The notes: generated by a model from the sequence alone, not told the origin. Positions 43,640-54,937 are shown, numbered from the stretch's first letter. The stretch: DNA of 64,000 nt from Pseudothermotoga hypogea DSM 11164 = NBRC 106472 (GCF_000816145.1 NZ_CP007141.1:1178001-1242000); one strand, 5' to 3'. Numbers and translations are program-made.

Positions 43640-43819
43640 TCACTCTATGAACATCAACATCATTTTCGCCGCTCTTATGACCATCCTCAAACTGTCGTAA
43701 GACTCAGCTTGTGCTACTGAGAGAACCATGTAAAAACCCTTGTCTGGTACTTCAAAGATCGTGAATTCAACGTGGCAAGATAAGGTTGTGGCTTTGTTTA
43801 ATCCCATGAGACTTACCAT
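43640..43819 (-). pseudogene. Remnant of the FTIFEVP gene family (copy A)
   Basis: A minus-strand frame starting at an ATG at 43819 encodes 59 residues that end EFTIFEVPDKGFYMVLS and SYDSLRMVIRAAKMMLMFIE. Copy B at 57962-58276 matches this peptide almost residue for residue over its last 45 positions, so the frame is or was coding. A TAA lies just upstream of the ATG, and the longer copy B shows that the N-terminal part is missing here. The family is not one I recognise. It occupies the gap between two envelope-protein genes; the rest of the 435-bp gap shows nothing else clear. Confidence 0.6.
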
Positions 43820-44000
43820 CCGTGAAGTCCGTTATGTGGAAAAACAAGTGTGGTAATACGTTATGGTGCGACAACTCTTCTTGGTTCGTCGATATGAAGA
43901 AGTGAGCCTTCGAAAGATCAAGCAAGAAGTCATTCTGCGCGGCGAGGGTTTTTCTCATCTATAATTTGAATTGACCAAACGCTGTGAGGGGGGTGCTCTC

Positions 44001-45245
44001 ATGAAAAAATGTTTGACTGTTTTGGTTTTACTTGCCTGGGGAGCAATTCTGTTCAGTGGTGGAACAAAGATTGTCTACGACTTTGAAAAAGACACCTACT
44101 ACGAGTTCAAGTGGATGCTCGATTCGGAGTTACACACGTGGGTTGGCTACAATACTTACGTAGACATTCAAAAAGACGTTTTTGACCACCTTTTTAATAA
44201 TTTGATCCCGAGAAACGAGATGATTTACCGGGCTCTAAAGAACCAGCTCCGCAATCTCGAGGCTGTTCTATCCGAAAGGGGGAAACAAATCGAGAGCTTG
44301 AAGAACCAGATTTCCCGCAATGACGAGGAGATAAACAATCTCAAAGAACTCAGAGTCAGTCTGGAGAACAAGCTTAAGGAATTGGAGAGTCAGATTCTCG
44401 AAAAGGATAAACAGATAAACGATCTCAAAGGTGTATTGGAGAAGCGAGAAAAAGAAATCACTGATTTGAAGAGCGAAGTCGACAATCTCAAGGCCGATCT
44501 GTACGAAAAGAAAGAGCAAATTGAGAGCTTGAAGAACCAGATTTCCCGCAAGGACGAGGAGATAAACAATCTCGAAGAACTCAAAGTTAGTCTGGAGAAC
44601 AAGCTTGAGGAATTGGAGAGTCAGATTCTCGAAAAGGATAAACAGATAAACGATCTCAAAGGCGATTTGGAAAAGCGGGACAACGAAATCGCTGATCTCA
44701 AGGATGACTTGCTTCAGAAGGAAAACCAGATCAAGGAACTGAGTGACATAATCACCGCCAAAGAAGCTGAGATAAACGATCTCAAAGGAGAATTAGAGAA
44801 TCGAGAAAAAGAAATCACTGATTTGAAGAGTGAGATCAACAATCTCGAGGCTGTTCTGTCCGAAAGGGAGAAGCAAATCGAGGAGCTGAAGAGTTTGATC
44901 ACTTCCAAAGAGACAGAGATAAACAACCTCAAAAACGATTTAGAAAAACGAAACTCTGAGATCATCAGTCTGATGGCCGTTCTGTTTCAGAAGGACAGTC
45001 AGATTGAAACCATGAAGGGTCAGCTCTACGATAAAGATGAAAAAATCAAGCTTCTTGAAGAACAAATTACCACCTTGAGGAATCAGATGTCGGGCAAAGA
45101 TGTAGAGATAAAGACCTTGAAGGATGAATCGTCGCAGATGAGATCAAGATTCATCACTGCGGTCGTTATCGGGATCGTCGCTGTGGTTGTTCAGTTTGTG
45201 GTGATCTTCGTTCTTCTCAGAAGAAAAACGAAGGCAGCAACGTGA
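44001..45245 (+). CDS. Membrane-anchored extracytoplasmic coiled-coil protein
   Basis: The 414-residue protein has a signal peptide (KKCLTVLVLLAWGAILFSGG) and a short N-domain. Residues about 75-375 are a continuous heptad coiled coil of Leu/Ile, Glu and Lys. One C-terminal membrane helix (ITAVVIGIVAVVVQFVVIFVLL) is followed by a basic tail (RRKTKAAT). The fold thus stretches from the membrane outward, as in tethers between membrane and toga or S-layer. A 231-bp direct repeat (copies from about 44286 and 44517) equals 77 residues or 11 heptads. I chose ATG 44001 behind GAGGGGGGTG; a TATAAT lies at 43960. Confidence 0.82.
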   Translation: MKKCLTVLVLLAWGAILFSGGTKIVYDFEKDTYYEFKWMLDSELHTWVGYNTYVDIQKDVFDHLFNNLIPRNEMIYRALKNQLRNLEAVLSERGKQIESLKNQISRNDEEINNLKELRVSLENKLKELESQILEKDKQINDLKGVLEKREKEITDLKSEVDNLKADLYEKKEQIESLKNQISRKDEEINNLEELKVSLENKLEELESQILEKDKQINDLKGDLEKRDNEIADLKDDLLQKENQIKELSDIITAKEAEINDLKGELENREKEITDLKSEINNLEAVLSEREKQIEELKSLITSKETEINNLKNDLEKRNSEIISLMAVLFQKDSQIETMKGQLYDKDEKIKLLEEQITTLRNQMSGKDVEIKTLKDESSQMRSRFITAVVIGIVAVVVQFVVIFVLLRRKTKAAT

Positions 45246-45267
45246 CACAAAAATTGTGCTTTGCCTA

Positions 45268-45292
45268 TCACATCATTTTATTGTGATCTTTC
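45268..45292 (+). terminator. Weak terminator behind the coiled-coil gene
   Basis: ATCACA/TGTGAT stem with an 8-nt AT-rich loop, then CTTTCC. It is the best hairpin in the gap to the convergent hsdS gene but has a poor T-run. Confidence 0.35.
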
Positions 45293-45461
45293 CTCGATCC
45301 TTCAGCGGAGATGAGCGGGGCCGCTAATCGAAAAAACTTGGTGGGTTTCACACTTCACGTTGTTTTCCCATGTTCTAAAACTGGCTGCGAACGGACAGTT
45401 GTGGTAGATCCTCACTGGAGCCGGTAGCATTGTGGAAAGGTACGCTCGACGCGTGCCTGCT

Positions 45462-46049
45462 CTACAGCTCTCCCCGAAAAGCTTTGTTCAATATGGCTTG
45501 CTCTAGACGTTTGAGTTTTTCCTCTGTTTGATCCTGTGCCTCTTTCAAGGCTTTGATTTTCTCCTGCACTTCTTGGAGGTGTGCCACAATGCGTTTTTGT
45601 TCTTCAAGGGGTGGGAGGGGGATAGTGATTGCGAGGTACTCATTGAAGCGAAGGTTTCTTATGTTGGTGGTTTGTGTCTGGAGTGGCTCTGTTCGTCCGG
45701 ATATGTGGAAATGGAACAAGTAATAAAACAAAAACTTGGGTTCAACATCTGCACGTGAAACACGTAGACATGTAATGAAGTTACCAAAGCAGTATGTTCC
45801 TTGCCCCTGAAAATAGGCAACTCTACCGACCGGTTTGTTTGGTCCTCCGCCGGATCGTTCCAAAAGTATACCTCCTGGCTGCAAAATGGATTTTCTCAGT
45901 TGTTTCTCATTTAAAGCAAGCCGAATAGCTGTCCCATAAGATAGGCTACCATCAGGTAAAAAATCAGTTGATCGAAGAACAGGGATACCCTCGGGATCAG
46001 CCTGCGCCCACACCCCGGATTTGTAATCACACACCTCCCCCAATCTCAC
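45462..46049 (-). CDS. hsdS: Orphan half-size type I restriction specificity subunit (HsdS)
   Basis: This 195-residue protein has one target-recognition domain and one long coiled-coil spacer: it starts RLGEVCDYKSG, carries ITIPLPPLEEQKRIVAHLQEV, and ends EEKLKRLEQAILNKAFRGEL. Full HsdS subunits contain two such halves (about 400 residues). In the same frame, coding-like sequence (INEGPYKLPEGWRWV) continues upstream to a stop at 46110 without a good start codon, so the gene is truncated. No hsdM or hsdR lies nearby. It is probably a relic, or a stand-alone half-subunit working with a remote system. Confidence 0.82.
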   Translation of the reverse strand: MRLGEVCDYKSGVWAQADPEGIPVLRSTDFLPDGSLSYGTAIRLALNEKQLRKSILQPGGILLERSGGGPNKPVGRVAYFQGQGTYCFGNFITCLRVSRADVEPKFLFYYLFHFHISGRTEPLQTQTTNIRNLRFNEYLAITIPLPPLEEQKRIVAHLQEVQEKIKALKEAQDQTEEKLKRLEQAILNKAFRGEL

Positions 46050-46427
46050 CCACCGCCAGCCTTCGGGGAGTTTGTAGGGGCCTTCATTAATGGGCTTTCC
46101 CCTCCTTCTCTAAGTGAGCCCGCACCACTGCAAGGATTTGACCATCCTTGCAGATGAAATTAGTGCGAGAGAGTGAGCACCTCACCCGGATTCTTCGGGT
46201 GGGATTGCCCTTTAGAAAGGAATCATGATGATTCTTTTACATCGTCGCCGCGTCATTCACTCTGCGCTCTGCGGCGATTTTTTTATTGCCATCTGGAGAC
46301 GGAAAGTAACAGTTTTTGTCTCAGTGAGAGACAGATTGATTTTCTCAACGGTTTCGAAACATGGGATGGACTTTCTCGCATAGTCTGTGTAAAAGTTGTG
46401 GTAATATCAAATCAAGGGGGAATAACT
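46050..46427. other. Hairpin-rich gap between hsdS and the cas operon
   Basis: Three inverted repeats stand in a row. CTGCAAGGAT/ATCCTTGCAG lies at 46128-46153, CACCCG/CGGGTG at 46183-46201, and TCGCCGC/GCGGCGA at 46245-46277. The last is followed by eight T's and is a good plus-strand terminator. Downstream, TAATAT (46402-46407) may be the -10 of the cas operon. No convincing gene is present. Confidence 0.6.
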
Positions 46428-47246
46428 TTGAGGGTTCGGTTCGACTTTAGAGTCGACAAGCTTCCGATTCTCTACAGGCACCGCATCATGTCGTTGATAA
46501 AAGAAGCAATCCAGATATCAGATCCAGAGTACAAAGCCATTCTTTATCCTGAAGGATTCAAGCGCACCAAACCCTTCACGTTCAGTGTTTACATACCACC
46601 AGGCTTTAAAACGACTAAAGAGAAATTTCTGCTGGATGATGGCCTAGCTTTGGAAGAAACGGTCTTTCTCCTCGAAAGAGAGATTTCGTTGTTTGTAAGC
46701 TCATGGGCCCCCGAGTTCATTGTCAACCTCTACAATGGCCTTCTAAAGTTGAGAAAGTTCCCACTCTTTGAATTTCTGAGTGAATCGGGTGAAAGACAAA
46801 CGCATCACATTCACCTGGTCCGGGCGGTCGTTTTGAACGAGAGGAAAATAACCGCAGAAGAGGTTCCCTTCAAAACGATGTCTCCCATCTCTCTTGAAGA
46901 CGGGAACGACGAGCCAATAGAGATTTTGAAAAATGATCGGGTCGATCAGGAGGAGCTCAAAAGGTTCGTCCACCATTTGAACGTCGTGCAAGACAAAAGG
47001 TTCAAAGATCTGAGGGGATACGGATTGAAAAAACCGCTCGAATTCGTTCCAAACAAAATAATAAGAAAAGTGGTTAAGCACGCGTTGAAAGGTTTTCGAG
47101 ACGAAACCAAAAAACCGTACATGTTCCTGACTACGTACCATGGAGAATTCGTGCTGAAGGGGGATATGGAAGATCTGAGACTCACCTATCAAGTGGGACT
47201 TGGGCTCAGGACTGGACAAGGATTCGGAATGCTCGAGGTGGTGTAA
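46428..47246 (+). CDS. cas6: CRISPR-associated endoribonuclease Cas6
   Basis: The 272-residue protein has the two-RAMP layout of Cas6. It opens RVRFDFRVDKLPILYRHRIMS and closes with the Gly-rich GLGLRTGQGFGMLEVV motif, which binds the crRNA hairpin or repeat. Cas6 cuts the precursor at the base of each repeat. I chose TTG 46428, eight bases behind AAGGGGG. It is the first gene of the plus-strand cas operon and sits next to cst1 with one intervening base. Confidence 0.92.
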   Translation: MRVRFDFRVDKLPILYRHRIMSLIKEAIQISDPEYKAILYPEGFKRTKPFTFSVYIPPGFKTTKEKFLLDDGLALEETVFLLEREISLFVSSWAPEFIVNLYNGLLKLRKFPLFEFLSESGERQTHHIHLVRAVVLNERKITAEEVPFKTMSPISLEDGNDEPIEILKNDRVDQEELKRFVHHLNVVQDKRFKDLRGYGLKKPLEFVPNKIIRKVVKHALKGFRDETKKPYMFLTTYHGEFVLKGDMEDLRLTYQVGLGLRTGQGFGMLEVV

Positions 47247-47247
47247 G

Positions 47248-48395
47248 GTGGAGTATATTGAACTGAGGCCAAAGAACTGGTTCTACAATTTATCGGTAAC
47301 AGGTTTTTTGGAAGTTTTGGCCGATCAGAACAGCGAAGAAATTGAGAAACTGATCAGGGACGATGGAACAGTTCTAATAGACAGGAAGATATTCGCGAAG
47401 CACAGGGAACTTGATATTCCAGAAGCTTTGGTGAGGTATGTGAATTATCTGGTGAAAGGAGAGAATTTGGACGAATGGCTGGAGGAGAAGAAGAAAAATG
47501 ACCAGAAAACAAACAAAGAAAAGTACAAAAAGTACCACGATATGTTCGGAGAATTCGGCTACAAGTTGGCCAGGAGTTTCAACAAGCTGTTTAGATCGAA
47601 CACACCGTATCAAAATTTGGTTCAGGAAAATGAATGGTCGCACTTCATCGAGCTTGTGAAAAACTTGGAAAAGATCTCAGAAAAGAAAGATACAGAAAAA
47701 TGTGAGATCTGTGGGGGAAAGTGGTACCTCGATTTGGACAAGGCAACCGAGTTCACGAGGAGGTTGTTTCGCTTCGCCTCAGCTCATTCTTCTGAATTTG
47801 GATCGTCCGTAGGAGACTTTCCGAACGCATTCTGGAACAATAATTCTTCTCTGCTTGTCTGTCCACTCTGCGTTTATTTAATCATCCACAGTCACGTGGC
47901 TTGGACAAGGCTGAGCGATTCGACGAGCATCTTCATAAACGCCCCTTCTTTCAAGGTGATGTGGCATTTGAACAAATACGCGAAGGAGCTGTACGGTGCA
48001 GGAAAAGTTGAAGGTGTTAAAGAGCTCTTCGGAATGTCTCTGATCGAGCTTGCGCTGAAACTCAACTTGCAACTTGGAAAATGGACCATGATGAACATAG
48101 AGGTGGTTATCAAGTACAAAGACAAAAAAGGCAAAGACAAAGTGGAATTCTTTTCCATCCCACACGAAATCACCATGCTACTGCTCGACAAAAGTGTGGC
48201 ATCTCTTCTTTTCGACATCGGAAGAACAGAAGTTCTAAGCTGGTTCTTGGATGGTGAATTCGACAAAATACTGCGGGATGGGGAAAGACATTTCCGAGAG
48301 GCTTTGAAGAGTTCCGATGCAAAAACACTGTCATACTCTCAAAAACTCTTCGAGTTGTATGCGCTCGTGAATGAAAAGCGAAAGGGGGGAGCGTT

Positions 48396-48399
<4 letters not shown>
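47248..48399 (+). CDS. cst1: Cascade large subunit, Cst1/Cas8 type (I-B, Tneap)
   Basis: The 383-residue protein bears the two zinc-finger-like pairs of the Cst1 family: CEIC (C152, C155) and CPLC (C205, C208). The rest is helical. It starts at GTG 47248, one base after the cas6 stop. Cas8 proteins recognise the PAM and anchor target DNA in Cascade. It is shorter than a usual large subunit with a built-in C-terminal small-subunit domain. The next gene, overlapping by four bases, may supply that domain. Confidence 0.88.
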
Positions 48400-50088
<1,689 letters not shown>

Positions 50089-50105
50089 AGGGATGGGGCA
50101 AAGTC

Positions 50106-50909
50106 ATGGACAAGTTAAGGGTTTTGAAGATCAAAATCTATCAACCACAGGCTCATTTTAGAATCCCATTCACTTACAAAAGAAGGCTCACCTACCCCAT
50201 ACCACCGTACTCAACCGTGCTGGGTTTGATCGCCAACATGCTTGGTGTGAAAAACGTGCCTGGACAGGAGGAACCGTGCGTTCGTGAGAGCTGCGAGTGC
50301 GTCTATCACAAGTACAAAGAACTCAAGATATCGATTTGTGGCAAATTCAAAGTCAAAACAACTGAGTACGTTTGGCTAAGAAGCTTGGAGAAAGGTTGGC
50401 ACACAAAAAGATTTGGAAGCACGACCAACAGATGTGTGGGAGGACACGTTGAACACATCGGAGGTCAAATGCCCTGCTACGTGGACGTTTTGAACGACGT
50501 CGAGATCTTGATTCACCTTTATCACAGAGACAGAGATTTTCTCGAACTGATCGAGAAGAACTTTTTGGAGCCGAAGAACAGAACGTCCACGCTTCATTTG
50601 GGAAGGGCAGAAGACATCTTGGTGGTGAACAAGATCGGTTTTGAAGAACTCGAATTCAAACCCATCAACGGGCAGTTCGACTATTTCTTCTGGGTCCCAC
50701 AGAAGATGTTTGGTTCAAGCGAAAACGTGTTCGATTCGATTCAGGGTTTGACTTACGATCTTCCCACCTTCTACAGAATAAGGAACGGTGCGAGAGAGTT
50801 CGACTACGTGAGGGTGAAGCTGAACGATGGAGACTTCGGGGGGATCAAAGCCCACTACGATAACATCGAGGATGTCCCAGTTTTCTTGGCGGATCCAAGG
50901 GGTGGTTGA
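50106..50909 (+). CDS. cas5: Cascade subunit Cas5 (Cas5t)
   Basis: The 267-residue protein starts with the Cas5 signature PQAHFRIPFTYKRRLTYPIP and STVLGLIANMLGV, and has a single ferredoxin-like fold. It binds the 5' handle of the crRNA. A Cys-rich stretch CVRESCEC (about 59-66) is unusual. The ATG follows AAAGGGATGGGGCAAAGTC. It ends one base before cas3. Confidence 0.93.
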   Translation: MDKLRVLKIKIYQPQAHFRIPFTYKRRLTYPIPPYSTVLGLIANMLGVKNVPGQEEPCVRESCECVYHKYKELKISICGKFKVKTTEYVWLRSLEKGWHTKRFGSTTNRCVGGHVEHIGGQMPCYVDVLNDVEILIHLYHRDRDFLELIEKNFLEPKNRTSTLHLGRAEDILVVNKIGFEELEFKPINGQFDYFFWVPQKMFGSSENVFDSIQGLTYDLPTFYRIRNGAREFDYVRVKLNDGDFGGIKAHYDNIEDVPVFLADPRGG

Positions 50910-50910
50910 A

Positions 50911-53415
50911 ATGAACGCAAACGCCACGGAAAAGGTTAAGATCTTGGCAAAAACGACCGATCCTCGCGCGGGTGAGGTAACTCTTTCAAGGCATGTCAAA
51001 GACGTGCTGAAAGTCTTCGAAGCTTTGAGAGAGACCTTGAAGATAGAAGAAGACCTAAGCGAGGCTGTGAGGATCGCGATTTTTCTTCACGACCTTGGAA
51101 AGGTCCTACCCGCGTTTCAGATAAAACAGCTTCGAAACAGGAACTACGAACCTTGGGATGTGGTGTACGAAATACCCCATTCACTGTTCTCCATATTCCT
51201 GTTGAACGTGGATAGGCTGAAGAAGAAACTCGAGGAGAAGTTTAAAGAAAGGGCTGAAGATCTCTTCAACTTCTTGATCTCCTCGATCGCTTATCACCAC
51301 TGGAGGGAAGGGTACGAAGCTTTTCTCATTTCGAACAAACGCGAACTCGTCGCGGTTTGTCAAAAGCTCAAAGGGGAATGGGAAGAACCCCTTTTGAGAA
51401 ATCTCCGACAAGAACTCCAAGACTTTGAAGATTATTACCTTGATCTTGTTGGAACTAACAACGAGCTCGTCGAAGCCATTTTGAACGGAAGGAAACTTGT
51501 GAAACTCGTCGTACCACCGTACAAGTTCGACTACGAACCTTTGAGGAAGCAAATGAAAAAAGAGTGGATCCTCATCTCTGGAATTCTACAAAGATGTGAT
51601 CACTTTGCTTCGTGGTGTGAAATGGAGGGATTCGACGAGCTCGGGAAAATCGAGCAAAAGGTCGAAGTGAACGTGAGGGAAAACATCGAAAAGAAGATAG
51701 GATCGAACGCCTGGCAGTTTTCAAAGATCAACGATCTGACCGACAAGAACGTGGTTCTCATCGCTCCAACTGGTTATGGTAAGACCGAGTTCGCCTTCCT
51801 GTGGTCTAACTCGGAAAAGCTCTTGTACACACTTCCCTTACGCGTCGCGGTGAACCAGATACACGACAGGGCTGAGGGGATCTTCGGGAAAGATAAAGTC
51901 GGTCTGTTGCACTCCGACGCAGACTTGTTCCTCTTGGAGAAGGGTGATGAGATGGTTGATCCAATGAAGGTTTATGAGCTTTCCAGGCAACTTTCGTACC
52001 CCGTGATAGTTTCAACTGGAGACCAGTTCTTCCCATACGCCTTGAGACCACCCGGCTACGAGAAGATATTTGCGACGCTCTCTCACTCTCGTCTCGTGAT
52101 AGACGAAATCCAAGCCTACGATCCAAAGGCATGTGCGATAATCGTGAAGCTCATCCAATGGGTGCAGAAGATGGGTGGAAATTTCCTGCTGATGACGGCA
52201 ACCTTACCAGAATTTGTGGAGGGGGAACTGCCGAAAGAATTCGAGAAGATAAACATCTACGAAGAGAAGAAGCAAGATTTCGAGAAGATCATCAAACACA
52301 AAGTGCAGATCGAAGAGATAGAAAACGAAGATTCGAACTTCGATCTCAGGGAAAAGAACATCGACGAGATTCTCCGTCAAGCTCGAAAGGGAAAGAGAGT
52401 TCTTGTGATCCTGAATACGATAAAACTGGCGAAGAAAGTCTTCGAAAGGTTGAAATCAAAACTGAGGGACCAGGGTGACGATTGCAAGATCTTCCTCCTC
52501 CATTCCGAGTTCACGTTCGGGGATAGAAGAAGGAAAGAAGTGGAGATCTTGAAACACTTCGGCAACCCAAAACCGAAGGATGAAAAAGAAGCCAAGGTAC
52601 TGGTGACAACACAAGTTGTGGAAGCATCTTTGGACATAGATGCGGACTGCCTATTCACGGAAATCTGCCCGTTGGATGCCTTGATCCAACGAATGGGAAG
52701 GGTGATAAGAAGATACATTTACGCGAACGGAAGGGTTTTGAACAAAAGCGATGGGAAAGAGTACAAACTGCATCAAGAAATAAGACTCTACGACGGGTCA
52801 GAACCGAACGTCTTCGTGTGGGTATTCAAAGAAGGATATCAATCCGGTAGAGGTGCTGTTTATTCGAAAGATCAAATTGAGCAGACAAAAGAGATCATCA
52901 AAGAGGAAATCCGTCGAACAGCGGAAATGTCCGAATTTCGCAAGTATGAGATCGTCAACGATTATTACCGCTCGTTGAGAAACTCTAAAAAGTATCTCGA
53001 CGAGTTCTACAAGACCATCGAGATACTGAACGCTGGTTTCATGTCCGAGAGAAAAAGCGAAGCTTTTCAAATATTCAGAGAGATTTACTCGATACCAGTG
53101 ATACCGGAAAGCTTAGAGAAGCATTTCGTCAGAGAAATCAAAAAATACTCTCAAAAGGATAGTCTCAGTTACTCCGATTTCAAACTGAAAGTCTTGTCTC
53201 ACTTCGTTGTGAACGTAGATGCACGAAAGTACATCACCAAGAAAGCGATATCGCTGCGTCCAACTAAAGATTTGGTGTACGAAGCGAACATTGAAGCTGA
53301 GAAGGGATCGAGGATTGAAAGATGGCTCGATGGGATATACCTCTGCTCTGGGGAATACGATCCTGAGGAAGGCTTCACACCCAGAGAAACTCGAGAGGCT
53401 CACATCGTAGACTGA
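50911..53415 (+). CDS. cas3: CRISPR-associated helicase-nuclease Cas3 (HD + DExD/H)
   Basis: The 834-residue protein has an HD nuclease N-domain (H28; H60-D61 in FLHDLGK; H90; H129-H130 in YHHW). A superfamily 2 helicase follows: APTGYGKTE with K291, DEIQ at 398-401, LLMTATLP, and QRMGRVIRR with Q593-R597. The protein unwinds and degrades target DNA recruited by Cascade. ATG 50911 lies one base behind the cas5 stop; the longer frame reaching 50827 runs through cas5. All key residues are present. Confidence 0.95.
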   Translation: MNANATEKVKILAKTTDPRAGEVTLSRHVKDVLKVFEALRETLKIEEDLSEAVRIAIFLHDLGKVLPAFQIKQLRNRNYEPWDVVYEIPHSLFSIFLLNVDRLKKKLEEKFKERAEDLFNFLISSIAYHHWREGYEAFLISNKRELVAVCQKLKGEWEEPLLRNLRQELQDFEDYYLDLVGTNNELVEAILNGRKLVKLVVPPYKFDYEPLRKQMKKEWILISGILQRCDHFASWCEMEGFDELGKIEQKVEVNVRENIEKKIGSNAWQFSKINDLTDKNVVLIAPTGYGKTEFAFLWSNSEKLLYTLPLRVAVNQIHDRAEGIFGKDKVGLLHSDADLFLLEKGDEMVDPMKVYELSRQLSYPVIVSTGDQFFPYALRPPGYEKIFATLSHSRLVIDEIQAYDPKACAIIVKLIQWVQKMGGNFLLMTATLPEFVEGELPKEFEKINIYEEKKQDFEKIIKHKVQIEEIENEDSNFDLREKNIDEILRQARKGKRVLVILNTIKLAKKVFERLKSKLRDQGDDCKIFLLHSEFTFGDRRRKEVEILKHFGNPKPKDEKEAKVLVTTQVVEASLDIDADCLFTEICPLDALIQRMGRVIRRYIYANGRVLNKSDGKEYKLHQEIRLYDGSEPNVFVWVFKEGYQSGRGAVYSKDQIEQTKEIIKEEIRRTAEMSEFRKYEIVNDYYRSLRNSKKYLDEFYKTIEILNAGFMSERKSEAFQIFREIYSIPVIPESLEKHFVREIKKYSQKDSLSYSDFKLKVLSHFVVNVDARKYITKKAISLRPTKDLVYEANIEAEKGSRIERWLDGIYLCSGEYDPEEGFTPRETREAHIVD

Positions 53416-53461
53416 AGGTTGGGGGGCGAGCTGAATTTTCGACAGAACCGACCTGCAGAGG

Positions 53462-53947
53462 TTGAAGATCAACGGCGTGAAGATCAATTATTTGTACGTC
53501 TGTGAAAGGAAACTGTGGTTGTTCGACAGAGGAATTCAGTTGGAAGAAAACTCTGAGAAGGTCTTGCTGGGAAAGCTTCTCAGTGAATATTCTTACCCAA
53601 GCGAAACGAGGAGAGAAGTCCTCATAGACGACTTGATAAAAATAGACGTGATGGGCGAGGAAGAAATCAGAGAAATCAAGTACAGCAACAGCTTAGCGAG
53701 CGCGAATAGAATTCAAATACTCTACTATCTTTATTATCTAAAAATGCTCGGGATCGAGAGAAAGGGGATCATAAATTATCCGAAAATGAGAAGAATGGAA
53801 GAAGTTTCGCTGACACCAGAGGCCGAAAGAGAAGTTGAACAAGCCATAAAGAGGGTTGAAGAGGTCCTGAGTTCACCCAGACCACCGGAAGTCAAGAGGA
53901 AGTCCTATTGTCCAAAATGCGCTTACTATGAATTTTGCTTTGGATAG
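53462..53947 (+). CDS. cas4: CRISPR-associated exonuclease Cas4
   Basis: The 161-residue RecB-like nuclease has its four Fe-S cysteines (C14 in YVCERKLW; C150, C153 and C159 in SYCPKCAYYEFCFG) and the active-site EIREIKYS region. Cas4 trims prespacers and selects PAM. TTG 53462 gives the family's usual N-terminus but lacks a good ribosome site. GGGGGGCGAG (about 53424) is better placed for an ATT start further upstream in the same frame. The gap to cas1 is six bases. Confidence 0.9.
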   Translation: MKINGVKINYLYVCERKLWLFDRGIQLEENSEKVLLGKLLSEYSYPSETRREVLIDDLIKIDVMGEEEIREIKYSNSLASANRIQILYYLYYLKMLGIERKGIINYPKMRRMEEVSLTPEAEREVEQAIKRVEEVLSSPRPPEVKRKSYCPKCAYYEFCFG

Positions 53948-53953
53948 GGGTGA

Positions 53954-54937
53954 ATGACTTTGAGACCCTACTATATATTCTCGAGTGGGCGAATCATGAG
54001 GAGAGAAAACACGATCTATGTCGAAAACGAAAAAGGGGAAAAGAAGGCTCTACCAATCGAAGAGGTAGAATCCTTGCACATCTTCGGTGAAGTGGAGATG
54101 AACACAAAATTTTTGAATTTCTTATCTCAGCACGGAAAACCTATTCACTTCTACAATTACTATGGTTTTTACTCCGGCAGCTTTGTGCCGAGGTCCAAAA
54201 ATATCTCCGGTGAGCTTTTGGTAAAGCAGGTTGAGTACTATCTCGATAACGAGAAAAGGCTTTATCTGGCCAAAGCTTTTGTGGAAGGCGCGACTTTTCA
54301 CATGCTGAGAAACCTCAGAAATTACGACGGGACAGAAGAATTTGTGAGAATCATCAGCGAAGAGCAAGCCAAGTCGTTCGAAGCCAAAACCGTGCCGGAG
54401 TTGATGGGCTGTGAGGGAAGAGCGAGAGAGGCTTATTATCAAGCGTTCAACACGATTACGAGTGGCAGACTGGCAATGAATAAGCGAGAGAAAAGGCCAC
54501 CAAAGGATCCCATCAACGCTTTGATTTCCTTTGGTAACTCCGTTATGTACTCGGTTGTACTCTCGGAAATATACAAAACCGAGCTCAACCCAACGATAAG
54601 TTACCTGCACGAGCCAAGGGAAAGGAGATTTTCACTGAGCTTAGACATTTCTGAGATATTCAAGCCTTTGATAGTCGATCCGATCATTTTCAAGCTAATA
54701 AACAACAGCATGCTCAAAGAAGAGGATTTCGAAGATGAACTCGATTTTTGTTACCTAACATCATCTGGAAAAAAGAAGTTTTTGAAGGAATTCGAGGAAA
54801 AGCTTGAAACCACCATTAAACACAGAAAGCTGAAAAGGAGCGTCTCCTATAGGACCCTTATTCGTCTCGAGTGTTACAAGCTTATAAGACATTTACTACA
54901 AGACGAATTCTACAAACCTCTGAAGGCGTGGTGGTGA
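53954..54937 (+). CDS. cas1: CRISPR integrase Cas1
   Basis: The 327-residue protein has the metal-binding triad E154 (CEGRAREAYYQAF), H219 (SYLHEP) and E234 in LDISEIFKP. The N-terminal beta-domain opens RPYYIFSSGRIMRRENTI, typical of type I-B Cas1. It forms the spacer integrase with Cas2. The ATG follows GGGGTGA. Its TGA overlaps the cas2 start. Confidence 0.95.
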   Translation: MTLRPYYIFSSGRIMRRENTIYVENEKGEKKALPIEEVESLHIFGEVEMNTKFLNFLSQHGKPIHFYNYYGFYSGSFVPRSKNISGELLVKQVEYYLDNEKRLYLAKAFVEGATFHMLRNLRNYDGTEEFVRIISEEQAKSFEAKTVPELMGCEGRAREAYYQAFNTITSGRLAMNKREKRPPKDPINALISFGNSVMYSVVLSEIYKTELNPTISYLHEPRERRFSLSLDISEIFKPLIVDPIIFKLINNSMLKEEDFEDELDFCYLTSSGKKKFLKEFEEKLETTIKHRKLKRSVSYRTLIRLECYKLIRHLLQDEFYKPLKAWW

